Shown here: positions 7,105-15,126 of the stretch, piece by piece | Position numbering within the stretch: the first letter of the stretch is position 1 | How the letters are laid out: every line of letters begins with the position of its first letter | Source: an uncultured Eubacteriales bacterium | GTDB taxonomy: Bacteria > Bacillota > Clostridia > Oscillospirales > Oscillospiraceae | Assembly: GCA_900320765.1 (NCBI GenBank) | Contig: ONTN01000019.1 | Span: 1 to 21,350, forward strand | DNA length: 21,350 bases | Direction: 5' to 3' | Translations under genes and position numbers: made by a program | Notes under the pieces: generated by a model | What the model was told of the DNA's origin: nothing | Seen by the model: the letters and a program-made list of their open reading frames with translations, nothing else | Databases searched by the model: none

Positions 7105-7937
7105 AGTCTTCCTTCTCCTCCGCGTTTTACCATTTCCTCAAGGCTCACCTTGGTTACCTCGCCCATCAGGTCGCCGCCGAGGAAGAGGCGTGCGGCCTCG
7201 GAAAAGCTCTCCGGGCTGTCGCTTACGAAATATCTTCTCATACCGCCCTCGTCGTTTACGAGGCCGTTTTCAGTAAGGTAGGCGGCTATCTCCGCGGCCG
7301 AGGCCGCTCCCGTATCTATGAGCTCGACTCCCGGGCCGAGAACGTCGCCTATCGCGGCGGCGATTATCGGATAGTGAGTGCAGCCGAGGATCAGCGTGTC
7401 GATCCCCGTTCTCTTCATCGGAAGAAGGTACTCCTCCGCAACGAGGCGGAGGACCGGGTCTAACCTGTCCGTCTTTCCCGCCTCAACGAGGGGCACGAAA
7501 AGCGGGCAGGCCATTTTTTCAATAACTGCGCCGGGCAGAAGCTCAGCTATCGCCCTGTCGTATGCCCCCGAGCGGATAGACGCCTTTGTGCCGATAATGC
7601 CTATCCTGCCGTTTTTCGTGGTCTTGACCGCTGCTCGAGCGGCTGCGCCGACCACTCCCCATACAGGCACGTCGGAGCTCTCGGCGACGGTCTCGAGCCC
7701 GTTCGTTGAGACGGTGCCGCAGGCGGCGAGGACGGCCTTTATGTCGAAGGAGCGGAGAAAGGCGATATCCTCCCCCGCGTATTTCATTATCGTCTCGCGG
7801 CTGCGTCCGCCGTAAGGCACGCGCCCCGTATCGCCGAAGTAGATTATATCCTCCCCCGGCAGGACCTTCGAGAGCATTTTGACTGCCGTCAGTCCGCCGA
7901 GCCCGGAATCGAACACGCCGATAGGTCTTTTATCCAA
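7101..7937 (-). CDS. murI: Glutamate racemase
   Basis: 278 residues; converts L- to D-glutamate for peptidoglycan. The two catalytic cysteines are present: C73 in AACGTVSTN and C186 in LGCTHYP. Other family blocks are GVFDSGLGGLTAVK (7-20) and GDTGRVPYGGRS (35-46). I place the start at TTG 7935-7937, with AAGGAG 9 nt upstream (7947-7952), giving MDKRPIGVFDSG as expected for the family. The frame stays open back to 8051, but those codons lie in repeat element B and are not homologous to MurI. In the first active site the usual CNTA/S is CGTV, that is glycine for asparagine, a variation I believe occurs in some Clostridia. It is first in an operon with ywiB and argS. A possible promoter lies beyond the repeat (TATAAT near 8107-8115 on the minus strand), which would put the repeat in its leader. 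Confidence 0.93.
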   Translation of the reverse strand: MDKRPIGVFDSGLGGLTAVKMLSKVLPGEDIIYFGDTGRVPYGGRSRETIMKYAGEDIAFLRSFDIKAVLAACGTVSTNGLETVAESSDVPVWGVVGAAARAAVKTTKNGRIGIIGTKASIRSGAYDRAIAELLPGAVIEKMACPLFVPLVEAGKTDRLDPVLRLVAEEYLLPMKRTGIDTLILGCTHYPIIAAAIGDVLGPGVELIDTGAASAAEIAAYLTENGLVNDEGGMRRYFVSDSPESFSEAARLFLGGDLMGEVTKVSLEEMVKRGGEGRL

Positions 7938-7983
7938 AAAGCAACTCTCCTTGCGAAAAAAGTGAACGAACAGTCCGCCTTTT

Positions 7984-8095
7984 GCCTTCCCCTCGAGGGG
8001 AAGGTGGCTCGGCGTAAGCCGAGACTGATGAGGTGTAAGCGCATCGGTCACCTCATCAGTCAGCTTCGCTGACAGCTTCCCCTCAAGGGGAAGCC
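7984..8095. repeat. Dispersed inverted-repeat element, copy B
   Basis: A 112-bp compact copy between the divergent murI and the 8204 gene. It has hairpin CCTTCCCC-TCGA-GGGGAAGG, hairpin CTCGGC-GTAA-GCCGAG, then a perfect 13-bp arm pair GACTGATGAGGTG / CACCTCATCAGTC around a 13-nt loop, hairpin GTCAGC-TTC-GCTGAC, and hairpin CTTCCCC-TCAA-GGGGAAG. The layout equals copy A with a much shorter middle. No transposase or other protein is encoded. Confidence 0.87.
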
Positions 8096-8171
8096 TTTCT
8101 TGAATGCTATTATATTAATAGATTATTCAAAATAAAACAAGTAGAAATTGTGGAAATTCTCACCGGGATAT

Positions 8172-8179
8172 GATATACT
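8172..8179 (+). promoter_or_regulatory. Extended -10 promoter for the 8204 gene pair
   Basis: TGATATACT (8171-8179) is an extended -10 element (TGn plus TATACT). A TTGTGG about 20 nt upstream is a poor -35, as is usual for extended -10 promoters. The predicted start near 8186 gives a leader of under 20 nt before the GTG. Confidence 0.45.
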
Positions 8180-8203
8180 GTATAGTGCATTGTTATAAGG
8201 ACG

Positions 8204-8623
8204 GTGAGAAAAACGGTCAGGATAGATTTATCGGATAAGGAATTCCGCCGGCTTCTCGATATGGTATATATCGGGAACTGGGTCCTGAACTCCACCCGCG
8301 AGGGTGACAGGCTTGAGGATTACGACAAGGTCGAGAGTCTCATCTTCTCCCATTGCCGCGATAACGGGGCTGACGCCCTCGCGGATCGGGACGAGGCGGG
8401 CTACTATCCCTCCCAGGCATTTCAGGAGGGCGGCATACACGAGGCGATAATGGATTACGAGGACGCGGTATTCTTTGATATCCTTGCCGAGGAGCTCGCG
8501 CGGCGCGATATGGGTTACGAGCCCGTAACGAGCCAGAATTACGACGAGCTGACCGGCAGAATGGAAGAGTATATCGCTGAATTTGAGGAAAACGGGATAA
8601 TAAACCTTACGGTAGAAAAATAA
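8204..8623 (+). CDS. Small conserved acidic protein of unknown function
   Basis: 139 residues, soluble, acidic, mostly helical by pattern. It begins VRIDLSDKEFRRLLDMVYIGNWVLNS, continues with DKVESLIFSHCRDNGAD, and has a helical C-terminal half (HEAIMDYEDAVFFDILAEELARRD, then TGRMEEYIAEFEENGI). I know similar short proteins in other bacteria only as uncharacterised. The GTG at 8204 is uncertain: AAGGA ends only about 2 nt before it, an unusually short gap, but no better in-frame start follows until ATG 8258, which would remove the conserved-looking N-terminus. Twenty-two nt separate it from the XpaC-like gene, so the two probably share the promoter near 8174. Confidence 0.65.
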   Translation: MRKTVRIDLSDKEFRRLLDMVYIGNWVLNSTREGDRLEDYDKVESLIFSHCRDNGADALADRDEAGYYPSQAFQEGGIHEAIMDYEDAVFFDILAEELARRDMGYEPVTSQNYDELTGRMEEYIAEFEENGIINLTVEK

Positions 8624-8645
8624 ACCAAGAAGCGGTGCAATAAAT

Positions 8646-10067
8646 ATGAACAACAACTCAAAAGAACATGGCCCTGCCGTATTCCTGATAGTCCTCGGCT
8701 TCATATTCTGGTGGCCTGTCGGCCTCGGAATGCTGCTGTATAAGCTTGGATTATTCGACGGGTTAATAAGAAGCTTTAAAGGGACGAGCGGCGTGGGAAC
8801 GGAAACTAACAGATTTCAGAAATATAAGCTGATGAGCCGCGGCTCCTCCGCCCTCAGCATCGACCACATGGCGTCGGCCGTGGGCGTATCCTACGAGAGC
8901 TGCCTTCGCGAGGTGCAGAAGATGGTCGCCGCGGGCGAGTTCGGCAAGGACGCCTATATAAACTACGTTGACAGGACTCTCGTGCTCGGTCATTCCGCTC
9001 CCGGCGCCGGCGCGGATACGAGGGTGTACCGCTCCTCCGACCGCGCGGCAGGCTACTCCTCGAACTATACCGCAAGCTACTCCGGCCAGTCGAAGACGCC
9101 GACCCGCTATTCCTCTGGCCGCCCGTCGTCAAGCGCCCAGCCCGCGAAGGACGCGACGGCCTCCGCTCAGCCCGCGCGGAAGCCCGGAATTTTGCAGCGT
9201 CTGTTCGGCGCGGCCCCCGGGGTGCTCCTCGGGATCTCCATAAGCCTGTTTATATTCGGCGCGTTTATGGGGCTCGGCGCTCTCTCATATCTGCCCACTC
9301 TTAACTGGTTTGCCATAGTGTCCTCCCTCTCCTCCCTCCTCGGCGGCGGCGCGACTCTCGTTGCGCGCATGAGCATGAAGCGCAGGGCCAAGAGGGCGGC
9401 AAACTACCTCACCGTTATCGGCGGCCGTGACTATGTTGAGGTCCGCGAGCTCAGCAGGACCTGCGGCGTCAAGGAGAAGACGGTGCGGCGCGATCTCGAT
9501 CTTATGATAGAGAAGGGCGTCTTTGGAAGCGAGGCATATATCGACCAGGGCAACGGACTTCTCATTCTGAAATCCGGCGCGGCTCCCGAAAAGGCGGCCG
9601 AGCCCGAGGTTCCCGTGGACGACGAGGACAGGTACAAAAAAATACTCCGTGAGATCCGTCAGGTGAACGACGACATTCCCGACAAGGTCATCTCCGCAAA
9701 GATAGACGCGATGGAGGACTACACGGCGAGGATATTTAAGGCCGTGCAGGAGAAGCCGGAAAAGCTCCCGCAGATCAAGAGCTTTATGAGCTATTACCTC
9801 CCCACCGCCCTCAAGCTCCTCCACTCCTACGCCGACTTCGATCAGGCGGGAGCGGGCGGAGAGAACGTCGAGGGCGCGAAGGCCGATATCGAGCGCATCC
9901 TCGATATGCTCGTAGACGGCTTCAAGAAGCAGCTCGACAAGCTCTATGAGACCGAGGCTATGGATATAAGCTCCGATATCGACGTTTTGGAGAATATGCT
10001 CCGCCGCGACGGACTGAAGGACGACGGAAGCGGCTTCGGCCAGGTCGCCCAGGGCGGCGGAACATAA
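8646..10067 (+). CDS. XpaC-like membrane protein with duplicated winged-helix modules
   Basis: 473 residues. Order seen: transmembrane hairpin (about 10-36); first winged-helix-like module (59-114, YKLMSRGSSALSIDHMASAVG...YINYVDRTLVL); a Ser/Ala/Pro-rich linker (115-180); two transmembrane segments (about 190-215 and 220-240); a second winged-helix module (252-308, NYLTVIGGRDYVEVRELSRTCG...YIDQGNGLLIL); and a helical C-terminal domain (about 325-458) resembling the family named for 5-bromo-4-chloroindolyl phosphate hydrolysis (XpaC), with the typical YYLPTALKLLHSYADFD block. The two winged-helix modules are clearly repeats of each other (VRRDLDLMIEKGVFGSEAYI against CLREVQKMVAAGEFGKDAYI). The family name comes from a phenotype; no enzyme activity can be read from the sequence. 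TelA, which often accompanies XpaC, is not next to it. The ribosome binding site is weak. An anchored regulator or scaffold is one reading. Confidence 0.75.
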   Translation: MNNNSKEHGPAVFLIVLGFIFWWPVGLGMLLYKLGLFDGLIRSFKGTSGVGTETNRFQKYKLMSRGSSALSIDHMASAVGVSYESCLREVQKMVAAGEFGKDAYINYVDRTLVLGHSAPGAGADTRVYRSSDRAAGYSSNYTASYSGQSKTPTRYSSGRPSSSAQPAKDATASAQPARKPGILQRLFGAAPGVLLGISISLFIFGAFMGLGALSYLPTLNWFAIVSSLSSLLGGGATLVARMSMKRRAKRAANYLTVIGGRDYVEVRELSRTCGVKEKTVRRDLDLMIEKGVFGSEAYIDQGNGLLILKSGAAPEKAAEPEVPVDDEDRYKKILREIRQVNDDIPDKVISAKIDAMEDYTARIFKAVQEKPEKLPQIKSFMSYYLPTALKLLHSYADFDQAGAGGENVEGAKADIERILDMLVDGFKKQLDKLYETEAMDISSDIDVLENMLRRDGLKDDGSGFGQVAQGGGT

Positions 10068-10124
10068 AAAAGGCTTCCCCTTTGGGGAAGCTGTCAGCGA
10101 AGCTGACTGATGAGGTCGTGCCGC
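10068..10124. repeat. Dispersed repeat, left half-element flanking the LRR gene
   Basis: It contains hairpin GGCTTCCCC-TTT-GGGGAAGC, hairpin GTCAGC-GAA-GCTGAC and arm GATGAGGT, i.e. the same end seen on the right side of copies A and B, in inverse orientation. Its last 16 bases, GATGAGGTCGTGCCGC (10109-10124), are repeated perfectly in inverse orientation at 11519-11534. On the minus strand the hairpin is followed by CTTTTTT. Confidence 0.85.
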
Positions 10125-10153
10125 ACAGCGGAGATAGCGGAGGGATAAACTAT

Positions 10154-11518
10154 ATGAGAAAAACCGTAATTTCAATCCTGTTAGCGCTTTTACTATGTGC
10201 TTCTATGCTTCCCGCTGCGGCTCGTGCCGACGGCGGGGAGTTTGTTTTCGACGCCGAGACGGGGACAATAACGGGCTATACGGACAATAAAGTGACCGAG
10301 CTTGTGATCCCGGCGGAGATAGACGGAGTTGCGGTGAAGGAGATAGGCGCACATGCATTTAAGCGCTGCTATCATCTTTCGAGCATAACGATATCGGAGG
10401 GCATTACCACGATTGGAGAACTTGCGTTTTTCAAAATAAACGTCAAGTCCGTAACAATACCCTCAAGTGTGACGGCGATAGGCAGATATGCGTTTTCTGA
10501 CTGTAAAAACCTCGAAAGTGTAACGGTACCTGAGGGCGTCGTGTCATTAGGGGACCATGCGTTTTTTAACTGTAGAAGCCTCAAGAGTGTGACTTTACCG
10601 GAAAGCGTTACTTCTATAGGAGAAAGTGCTTTTTCCCGCTGTGAAGAGCTCAAAAGCATCACGATAAAAGGCGGCGTGGCAACGATCGGAAGCTATGCGT
10701 TTGAAGATTGCACTCACCTTACGGAGATAAACGTAGCAAAGAACAACGCCGTTTACGTTTCTGACGACGGGGTGCTTTACACGAAGGACATGAAGACTCT
10801 CGTATGCTGCCCGAGCGGTCGAAGCGGAGAACTCGTGATCCCAAACGGCGTAAAAACGATTGGCCAATCTGCTTTTGCATCATGCAAACGTCTCACCGAG
10901 GTAAAGATTCCGAAGAGTGTGGATTCAATAGAATGGCGGGCGTTTCACAGCTGCAAAAGCCTGACAGGCGTGACAATTCCGAATAGTTTGACGATAATTA
11001 ACGGAGGAACGTTTTGTTTCTGCGAAAGCCTTACGAGCGTGAAGATACCGGATGGCGTTACGTCGATTGGATCAGGTGCATTTACTGGTTGTAAAAATCT
11101 CACGAGCGTATCTATTCCAAAGAGCGTGACTTCTATAGGAGCTTGTGCGTTTTACGGCTGTGAAAGTCTCAAGAGCGTAACGATACCGGAAGGTGTTACG
11201 AAGATTGAAGACTTTACGTTTCTTTGTTGCGAAAGCCTTGCGAGCGTGGCTATTCCGAAGAGTGTCAGGACGATTGGGCAAGAAGCCTTTAATGGATGCG
11301 AAAGTCTCGACCGGATTTACTGCTCAGGAACAGAAGAGGAATGGAGAAAGTTTATTTTTGGCCGCGATAATATCCCGCTTATCAGCGCCACCGTATGCTT
11401 CCGGGAAGATATGCAAAAGACAGGTGGCATACTAATCGCTGCGGCTTGCGTCGTTTTTGCCGCGGGTGTAACCGTGTTTATCGTTCTGAAACGGAAAAAG
11501 CGGAAAGCGGATAAATAG
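10154..11518 (+). CDS. BspA-type leucine-rich-repeat surface protein
   Basis: 454 residues. ATG 10154 is chosen because GGAGGG stands 9 nt upstream and it starts a classic signal peptide (MRKTVISILLALLLCASML, cleavage probably near AAARA-D). Then follow about 13 LRR_5/BspA repeats of 23 residues with the pattern xxVTxIGxxAFxxCxxLxSVTIP, interrupted after the sixth by an island with YVSDDGVLYTKDMKTLVCCPSG. The C-terminus has one transmembrane helix (GGILIAAACVVFAAGVTVFIVL) and a basic tail KRKKRKADK; no LPxTG motif is seen, so the anchor is the membrane. BspA proteins typically bind host or bacterial surfaces; the target here is unknown. The gene is AT-richer than its neighbours (two sampled 60-base lines have 24 and 29 G/C against 35 in the XpaC-like gene) and lies exactly between two repeat half-elements, which suggests transfer. 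It has no clear promoter of its own. Confidence 0.9.
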   Translation: MRKTVISILLALLLCASMLPAAARADGGEFVFDAETGTITGYTDNKVTELVIPAEIDGVAVKEIGAHAFKRCYHLSSITISEGITTIGELAFFKINVKSVTIPSSVTAIGRYAFSDCKNLESVTVPEGVVSLGDHAFFNCRSLKSVTLPESVTSIGESAFSRCEELKSITIKGGVATIGSYAFEDCTHLTEINVAKNNAVYVSDDGVLYTKDMKTLVCCPSGRSGELVIPNGVKTIGQSAFASCKRLTEVKIPKSVDSIEWRAFHSCKSLTGVTIPNSLTIINGGTFCFCESLTSVKIPDGVTSIGSGAFTGCKNLTSVSIPKSVTSIGACAFYGCESLKSVTIPEGVTKIEDFTFLCCESLASVAIPKSVRTIGQEAFNGCESLDRIYCSGTEEEWRKFIFGRDNIPLISATVCFREDMQKTGGILIAAACVVFAAGVTVFIVLKRKKRKADK

Positions 11519-11575
11519 GCGGCACGACCTCATCCGGCGCTGCGCGCCACCTTCCCCGAAGGGGAAGGCTTTTAG
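11519..11575. repeat. Dispersed repeat, right half-element flanking the LRR gene
   Basis: It begins directly after the TAG stop codon: arm GCGGCACGACCTCATC (11519-11534), a GGCGC/GCGCC hairpin, and hairpin CCTTCCCC-GAA-GGGGAAGG (11550-11568). This equals the other end type of copies A and B in inverse orientation, so with 10068-10124 it makes a full element that has a gene in its middle. Confidence 0.85.
11550..11573 (+). terminator. Terminator of the LRR gene, formed by the repeat end
   Basis: An 8-bp CCTTCCCC/GGGGAAGG stem with a GAA loop is followed by CTTTT. It sits 31 nt after the stop codon and is the outer hairpin of the repeat element. Confidence 0.6.
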
Positions 11576-11604
11576 ATGAGTCCGCAAAAGCGGACAACAA
11601 TTTG

Positions 11605-11655
11605 AAAGGCTTCCCCTTCGGGGAAGCTGTCAGCGCAGCTGACTGATGAGGTCGT
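11605..11655. repeat. Dispersed repeat, extra single end
   Basis: AAAGGC followed by hairpin CTTCCCC-TTC-GGGGAAG, hairpin GTCAGC-GCA-GCTGAC and arm GATGAGGTCG; the same end type and orientation as 10068-10124. Between it and the preceding half-element is a short hairpin GTCCGC-AAAA-GCGGAC (about 11580-11595). Confidence 0.8.
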
Positions 11656-11671
11656 ATCAAATACGAAAATC

Positions 11672-11706
11672 GCCTCCGAGCTAACTGCTCGGAGGCTTAT
11701 TTTATT
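11672..11706. terminator. Terminator at the end of clpC, usable from both sides
   Basis: A perfect 9-bp stem GCCTCCGAG (11672-11680) / CTCGGAGGC (11688-11696) with a 7-nt loop. On the minus strand it follows the clpC stop codon (11702-11704) by a few bases and is followed by GATTTTC; on the plus strand it is followed by TTATTTTATT. Confidence 0.75.
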
Positions 11707-14155
11707 CGGTTTTTGCGACTATCTTGTCTCCGTCAAGGTCTATCGTCACGCGGCTTCCCGAGCTTATCCTGCCCTCCAGCATCTCCTCGGCGACGGTATC
11801 CTCAACCTTCGACTGGATCGCGCGGCGGAGAGGTCTCGCCCCGTAGACCGGGTCGAAGCCCGCGTCCGCAAGCTTATCTATGGCGGCGTCGGTCGCGGAG
11901 AGCTCTATACCGAGGCCACGCATCCTGTCGGCTACGGTGTTCAGCATTTTCCCCGCGATCTCGCGTATCTCATCCTTCGTAAGCTGGTGGAACACTATCG
12001 TCTCGTCGATGCGGTTTAAAAACTCCGGCTTGAAGGTGCGGCGCAGGTCACCCATAACGGCCTCGCGGATCCGCTCGTCGGTCGCCTTGTCCGCGTTCTC
12101 CCCGGCCGAGAAGCCGAGAGGCGCGGCCTTATCGGTTATATTCCTCGCGCCGACGTTCGATGTCATAACGATGACGGTGTTCTTGAAATCGACCCTGCGG
12201 CCCTGAGAATCGGTGAGCCTGCCGTCCTCCATTATCTGGAGCATGATATTGAAAACGTCCTCGTGTGCCTTCTCGATCTCGTCGAAGAGGACTACGCTGT
12301 ACGGGTGGCGGCGCACCTTCTCGGTGAGCTGCCCGCCCTCGTCGAAGCCGACGTAGCCCGGAGGCGAGCCGATAAGCTTGGACACGGTGTGTTTCTCCAT
12401 ATACTCCGACATATCGATGCGGATCATCGCGTTCTCATCGCCGAACATAGCCTCGGCGAGAGCCCTGCAGAGCTCTGTCTTGCCCACACCGGTCGGGCCG
12501 AGGAAGAGGAAGGAGCCTATCGGCCTCTTCGGGTCCTTAAGCCCCACCCTGCCGCGGCGTATCGCCTTGGCGACGGCGGTGACGGCCTCGTTCTGACCCA
12601 CGACTCTGTTATGCAGTATCTCCTCCATTCTGAGAAGCCGCTTAGATTCATCCTCGGAGAGGGTGGTGACGGGGATGCCCGTCCAGCCGGCGACGACGGC
12701 GGCTACGTCCTCAGCCGTGACCTGCTTGCCGCTGCCCTTTCTGCCCTTCGACCACTCGGCTTTCAGGTTTTCAAGCTCCTGCCTCTTCGCCTTTTCCCTG
12801 TCGCGAAGCTCGGCGGCCTTCTCGAAATCCTGATTCTGGACAGCCGATTCCTTCTCCCGCGCAAGGGCCGCGGCCTCCGCTTCGAGAGCCTTCATATCCT
12901 CAGGGAGCTTATTCTCGTCCATACGCACCCGGCTCGCGGCCTCGTCGATAAGGTCTATCGCCTTGTCGGGGAGGAAACGGTCGTTTATATACCTCGCAGA
13001 GAGCTTGACTGCGGCGTCGATAGCCTCGTCGGATATAACGAGGTTGTGATGCGCCTCGTACTTGTCCCTGAGCCCCCTCAGTATCTCGACGCTCTCAGCC
13101 CCCGTCGGCTCATCCACCTGCACCGGCTGGAAGCGGCGCTCGAGTGCGGCGTCCTTTTCTATATGCTTGCGGTACTCGTTTATCGTAGTCGCGCCGATGA
13201 CCTGTATCTCGCCTCTTGAGAGGGCGGGCTTTAAGATATTCGAGGCGTCGATCTTCGAGGCGTCGATCGCGCCCTCCGCCGCTCCCGCTCCGATTATCGT
13301 ATGAAGCTCGTCGATGAAGAGTATCACGTCGCCCGCCTTCTTGACCTCGTCCATCGCGTTTTTGATGCGCTCCTCGAAGTCGCCGCGGTATTTCGTTCCG
13401 GCTACCATTCCTGTGAGGTCGAGGGATACGACCCTCTTATCCCTCAGATCCTCGGGAACGTCGCCCGCGACTATCCGCTGGGCGAGACCCTCGGCTATCG
13501 CCGTCTTGCCGACGCCCGGCTCGCCTATGAGCACGGGGTTGTTCTTCGTCCGGCGCGAGAGTATCTGAATTACCCTCTGCACCTCGTCCTCCCTGCCGAT
13601 AACGGGGTCAAGCTTTCCCTCGCGGGCAAGCTTCGTAAGATCGCGGCTGTACTGGTCGAGAGTCTTCGTCTCCTCCCCGCCCGCCGTTCTGACGGGCTCA
13701 GCCGCCTTTCCGCTTTCCGCGGGGAAGAGCTTTATCATATCGGTGTATAGCTTGTTCGCGTCCGCGCCGAGCGAGGTTATGAGCCTTGAGGCCACGCTGT
13801 CCCTCTCTCTGAGTATTCCCATAAGCAGGTGCTCCGTGCCGACGAAGCCGTGACCGAGGCGCTCCGCCTCGGAATAGGCGAGCTCTATGATCCGCTTTGC
13901 GCGGGGCGTGAGCCCCTGTACGGTCGTTGAGCCGCTCTCTCCTCTTCCTACGTATTTCTCTATGGCGTCGCTGATAAGCTCCGCGTCTATCCCGCTCATT
14001 CTCAATGCCTTGGCAGCCGCTCCTCCGTTATCCCTCAGTATTCCGAGCAGTATATGCTCCGAGCCGACGTAGCCGTGACCCATAGTCGCCGCCGCCTCAT
14101 GCGCGAGACTGAATACGTTCTTCGCTCTCTCGGTAAATCTGTCCTCAGACCTCAT
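11702..14155 (-). CDS. clpC: ATP-dependent Clp protease ATP-binding subunit ClpC
   Basis: About 817 residues; AAA+ unfoldase feeding ClpP. Numbering from the first possible ATG (14161): two Clp-N repeats (about 5-145), first Walker A GEPGVGKT (213-220) and Walker B LFIDE (281-285), a middle domain with the UVR-type segment [19 protein letters not shown] (436-454), second Walker A GPTGVGKT (555-562) and Walker B VVLFDE (623-628), and the D2-small domain with [17 protein letters not shown] prefer the second ATG (14155): AAGGTGA stands about 9 nt before it but only 3 nt before the first. It is the last gene of ctsR-mcsA-clpC; the arginine kinase gene mcsB, usual between mcsA and clpC, is missing. 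CtsR control is expected from the operators upstream of ctsR. Confidence 0.96.
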   Translation of the reverse strand: MRSEDRFTERAKNVFSLAHEAAATMGHGYVGSEHILLGILRDNGGAAAKALRMSGIDAELISDAIEKYVGRGESGSTTVQGLTPRAKRIIELAYSEAERLGHGFVGTEHLLMGILRERDSVASRLITSLGADANKLYTDMIKLFPAESGKAAEPVRTAGGEETKTLDQYSRDLTKLAREGKLDPVIGREDEVQRVIQILSRRTKNNPVLIGEPGVGKTAIAEGLAQRIVAGDVPEDLRDKRVVSLDLTGMVAGTKYRGDFEERIKNAMDEVKKAGDVILFIDELHTIIGAGAAEGAIDASKIDASNILKPALSRGEIQVIGATTINEYRKHIEKDAALERRFQPVQVDEPTGAESVEILRGLRDKYEAHHNLVISDEAIDAAVKLSARYINDRFLPDKAIDLIDEAASRVRMDENKLPEDMKALEAEAAALAREKESAVQNQDFEKAAELRDREKAKRQELENLKAEWSKGRKGSGKQVTAEDVAAVVAGWTGIPVTTLSEDESKRLLRMEEILHNRVVGQNEAVTAVAKAIRRGRVGLKDPKRPIGSFLFLGPTGVGKTELCRALAEAMFGDENAMIRIDMSEYMEKHTVSKLIGSPPGYVGFDEGGQLTEKVRRHPYSVVLFDEIEKAHEDVFNIMLQIMEDGRLTDSQGRRVDFKNTVIVMTSNVGARNITDKAAPLGFSAGENADKATDERIREAVMGDLRRTFKPEFLNRIDETIVFHQLTKDEIREIAGKMLNTVADRMRGLGIELSATDAAIDKLADAGFDPVYGARPLRRAIQSKVEDTVAEEMLEGRISSGSRVTIDLDGDKIVAKTE

Positions 14156-14191
14156 AATCATTCACCTTCTTTTCTTAAAATATCCGTTTTT

Positions 14192-14626
14192 TTATTTCTC
14201 AAGCTCTCTGAGCTTATCTCTGAGCTCGATCGCCTTTTCAAAATTCTCTTCCTTAACGGCTGTGCTGAGTTCCTCACGAAGAGCATTTATCTCGCGGCGC
14301 TTTGAAAGCTCAGGGTCGAGCCCCCCGGTTTTCTTCTCCTCGGTCTTAGCCTCAGCCGTCTCCTTCTTCTCTCTCGCGGGCGCGGTCATAAGAGCCGGAA
14401 CGCCGAAGCCGAAGGAGCCGAAGAGCGGCCTTGTGAAGAAGCCGGACCACATATCGTCGAACATTCTGTCAAAGCTCTCGAAAGCCTCGTTAAAGTCAAA
14501 GCCGTCTGCCTTTCCCTCCATCTTTGCCGCGCAGTCCGGGCAGAGATGAGCCTCGGTCACCTTGCCGTTGATATTGTATCTGTAATGACAGGTCGCGTTA
14601 TTCATTCCGCAATTCGTGCACTTCAT
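14192..14626 (-). CDS. mcsA: McsA-like protein with UVR motif, shortened
   Basis: 144 residues against about 185 in B. subtilis McsA. The N-terminal zinc site is complete (C3-x2-C6 and C29-x2-C32, with MKCTNCGMNNATCHYRYNI typical of the family) and the C-terminal UVR motif is present (about 105-144, LSTAVKEENFEKAIELRDKL). The second pair of CxxC motifs of standard McsA is absent; residues 40-105 are instead Phe/Gly-rich (FGSFGFG) and then Lys/Glu-rich. McsA normally activates the arginine kinase McsB and assists ClpC; with no McsB in the operon this version may serve only as a ClpC or CtsR partner. The AAGGAG site overlaps the end of ctsR, and 17 nt separate the genes. The identification rests on both domains and on operon position. 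Confidence 0.85.
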   Translation of the reverse strand: MKCTNCGMNNATCHYRYNINGKVTEAHLCPDCAAKMEGKADGFDFNEAFESFDRMFDDMWSGFFTRPLFGSFGFGVPALMTAPAREKKETAEAKTEEKKTGGLDPELSKRREINALREELSTAVKEENFEKAIELRDKLRELEK

Positions 14627-14643
14627 TTTAATTCTCTCCTTTT

Positions 14644-15096
14644 TTATTGATTTATAATCCTTAAAAGCATCTGTTTCAGGATCGAAGCTCTCGCCGCGTC
14701 CCTCTCCTCGGGACGCACGGGTCTTAAGGCCGCGTCTCCGACAGCCGCGAGTATGAGCCTCGCCGCCCCCTCGGATACCGCGCCGGCGCTGACCGCGTTT
14801 GATATCAGAGCTCCCGCCGTTCTCAAGTCGGTCTCATTGCCCACGGCGTTCACCGTGTGCATAAGAACGTCGCCCGGGTCCGGCCTGACCCTGATTATCC
14901 TGATATATCCTCCGCCGCCTCTCCTCGATTCGACTATATAGCCCCTCTCTGGGGAAAACCTCGTGGATATAACGTAGTTTATCTGGCTCGGTACGCAGTT
15001 GAATCTCGAAGCGAGCTCCGCTCTCTGCACCTCCGCCGAGCTCTCGTCTCTCAAAAGCTCGTTTATAAAATCCGCTATCGTATCGCTTATGCCCAT
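14644..15096 (-). CDS. ctsR: Transcriptional repressor of class III stress genes, CtsR
   Basis: 150 residues. The N-terminal winged-helix domain is very well conserved: ELASRFNCVPSQINYVISTRF (27-47) is the helix-turn-helix and ERGYIVESRRGGGGYIRI (50-67) includes the glycine-rich heat-sensing wing RGGGGY. The C-terminal dimerisation/ClpC-binding half (about 75-150) is more divergent but has the expected SEGAARLILAAVGD and ARASILKQMLLRI segments. AAGGAG stands 8 nt before the ATG. It heads the mcsA-clpC operon and should repress itself through the two CtsR boxes at 15127-15143 and 15191-15207. In B. subtilis McsB phosphorylates an arginine in this wing; here no McsB gene is adjacent. Confidence 0.95.
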   Translation of the reverse strand: MGISDTIADFINELLRDESSAEVQRAELASRFNCVPSQINYVISTRFSPERGYIVESRRGGGGYIRIIRVRPDPGDVLMHTVNAVGNETDLRTAGALISNAVSAGAVSEGAARLILAAVGDAALRPVRPEERDAARASILKQMLLRIINQ

Positions 15097-15126
15097 TACC
15101 CCATCTCCTTCGTGCTTCTGTTTGAC

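Noticed and set aside
7938..8051. N-terminal extension of MurI to ATG 8051
   Set aside because: The extension is translated repeat element B and has no family similarity; TTG 7937 has AAGGAG at a good distance.
12263..13219. Long open frame on the plus strand opposite clpC, and a similar one at 13301-13750
   Set aside because: They mirror codon positions of clpC, show no known motifs, and have no start signals.
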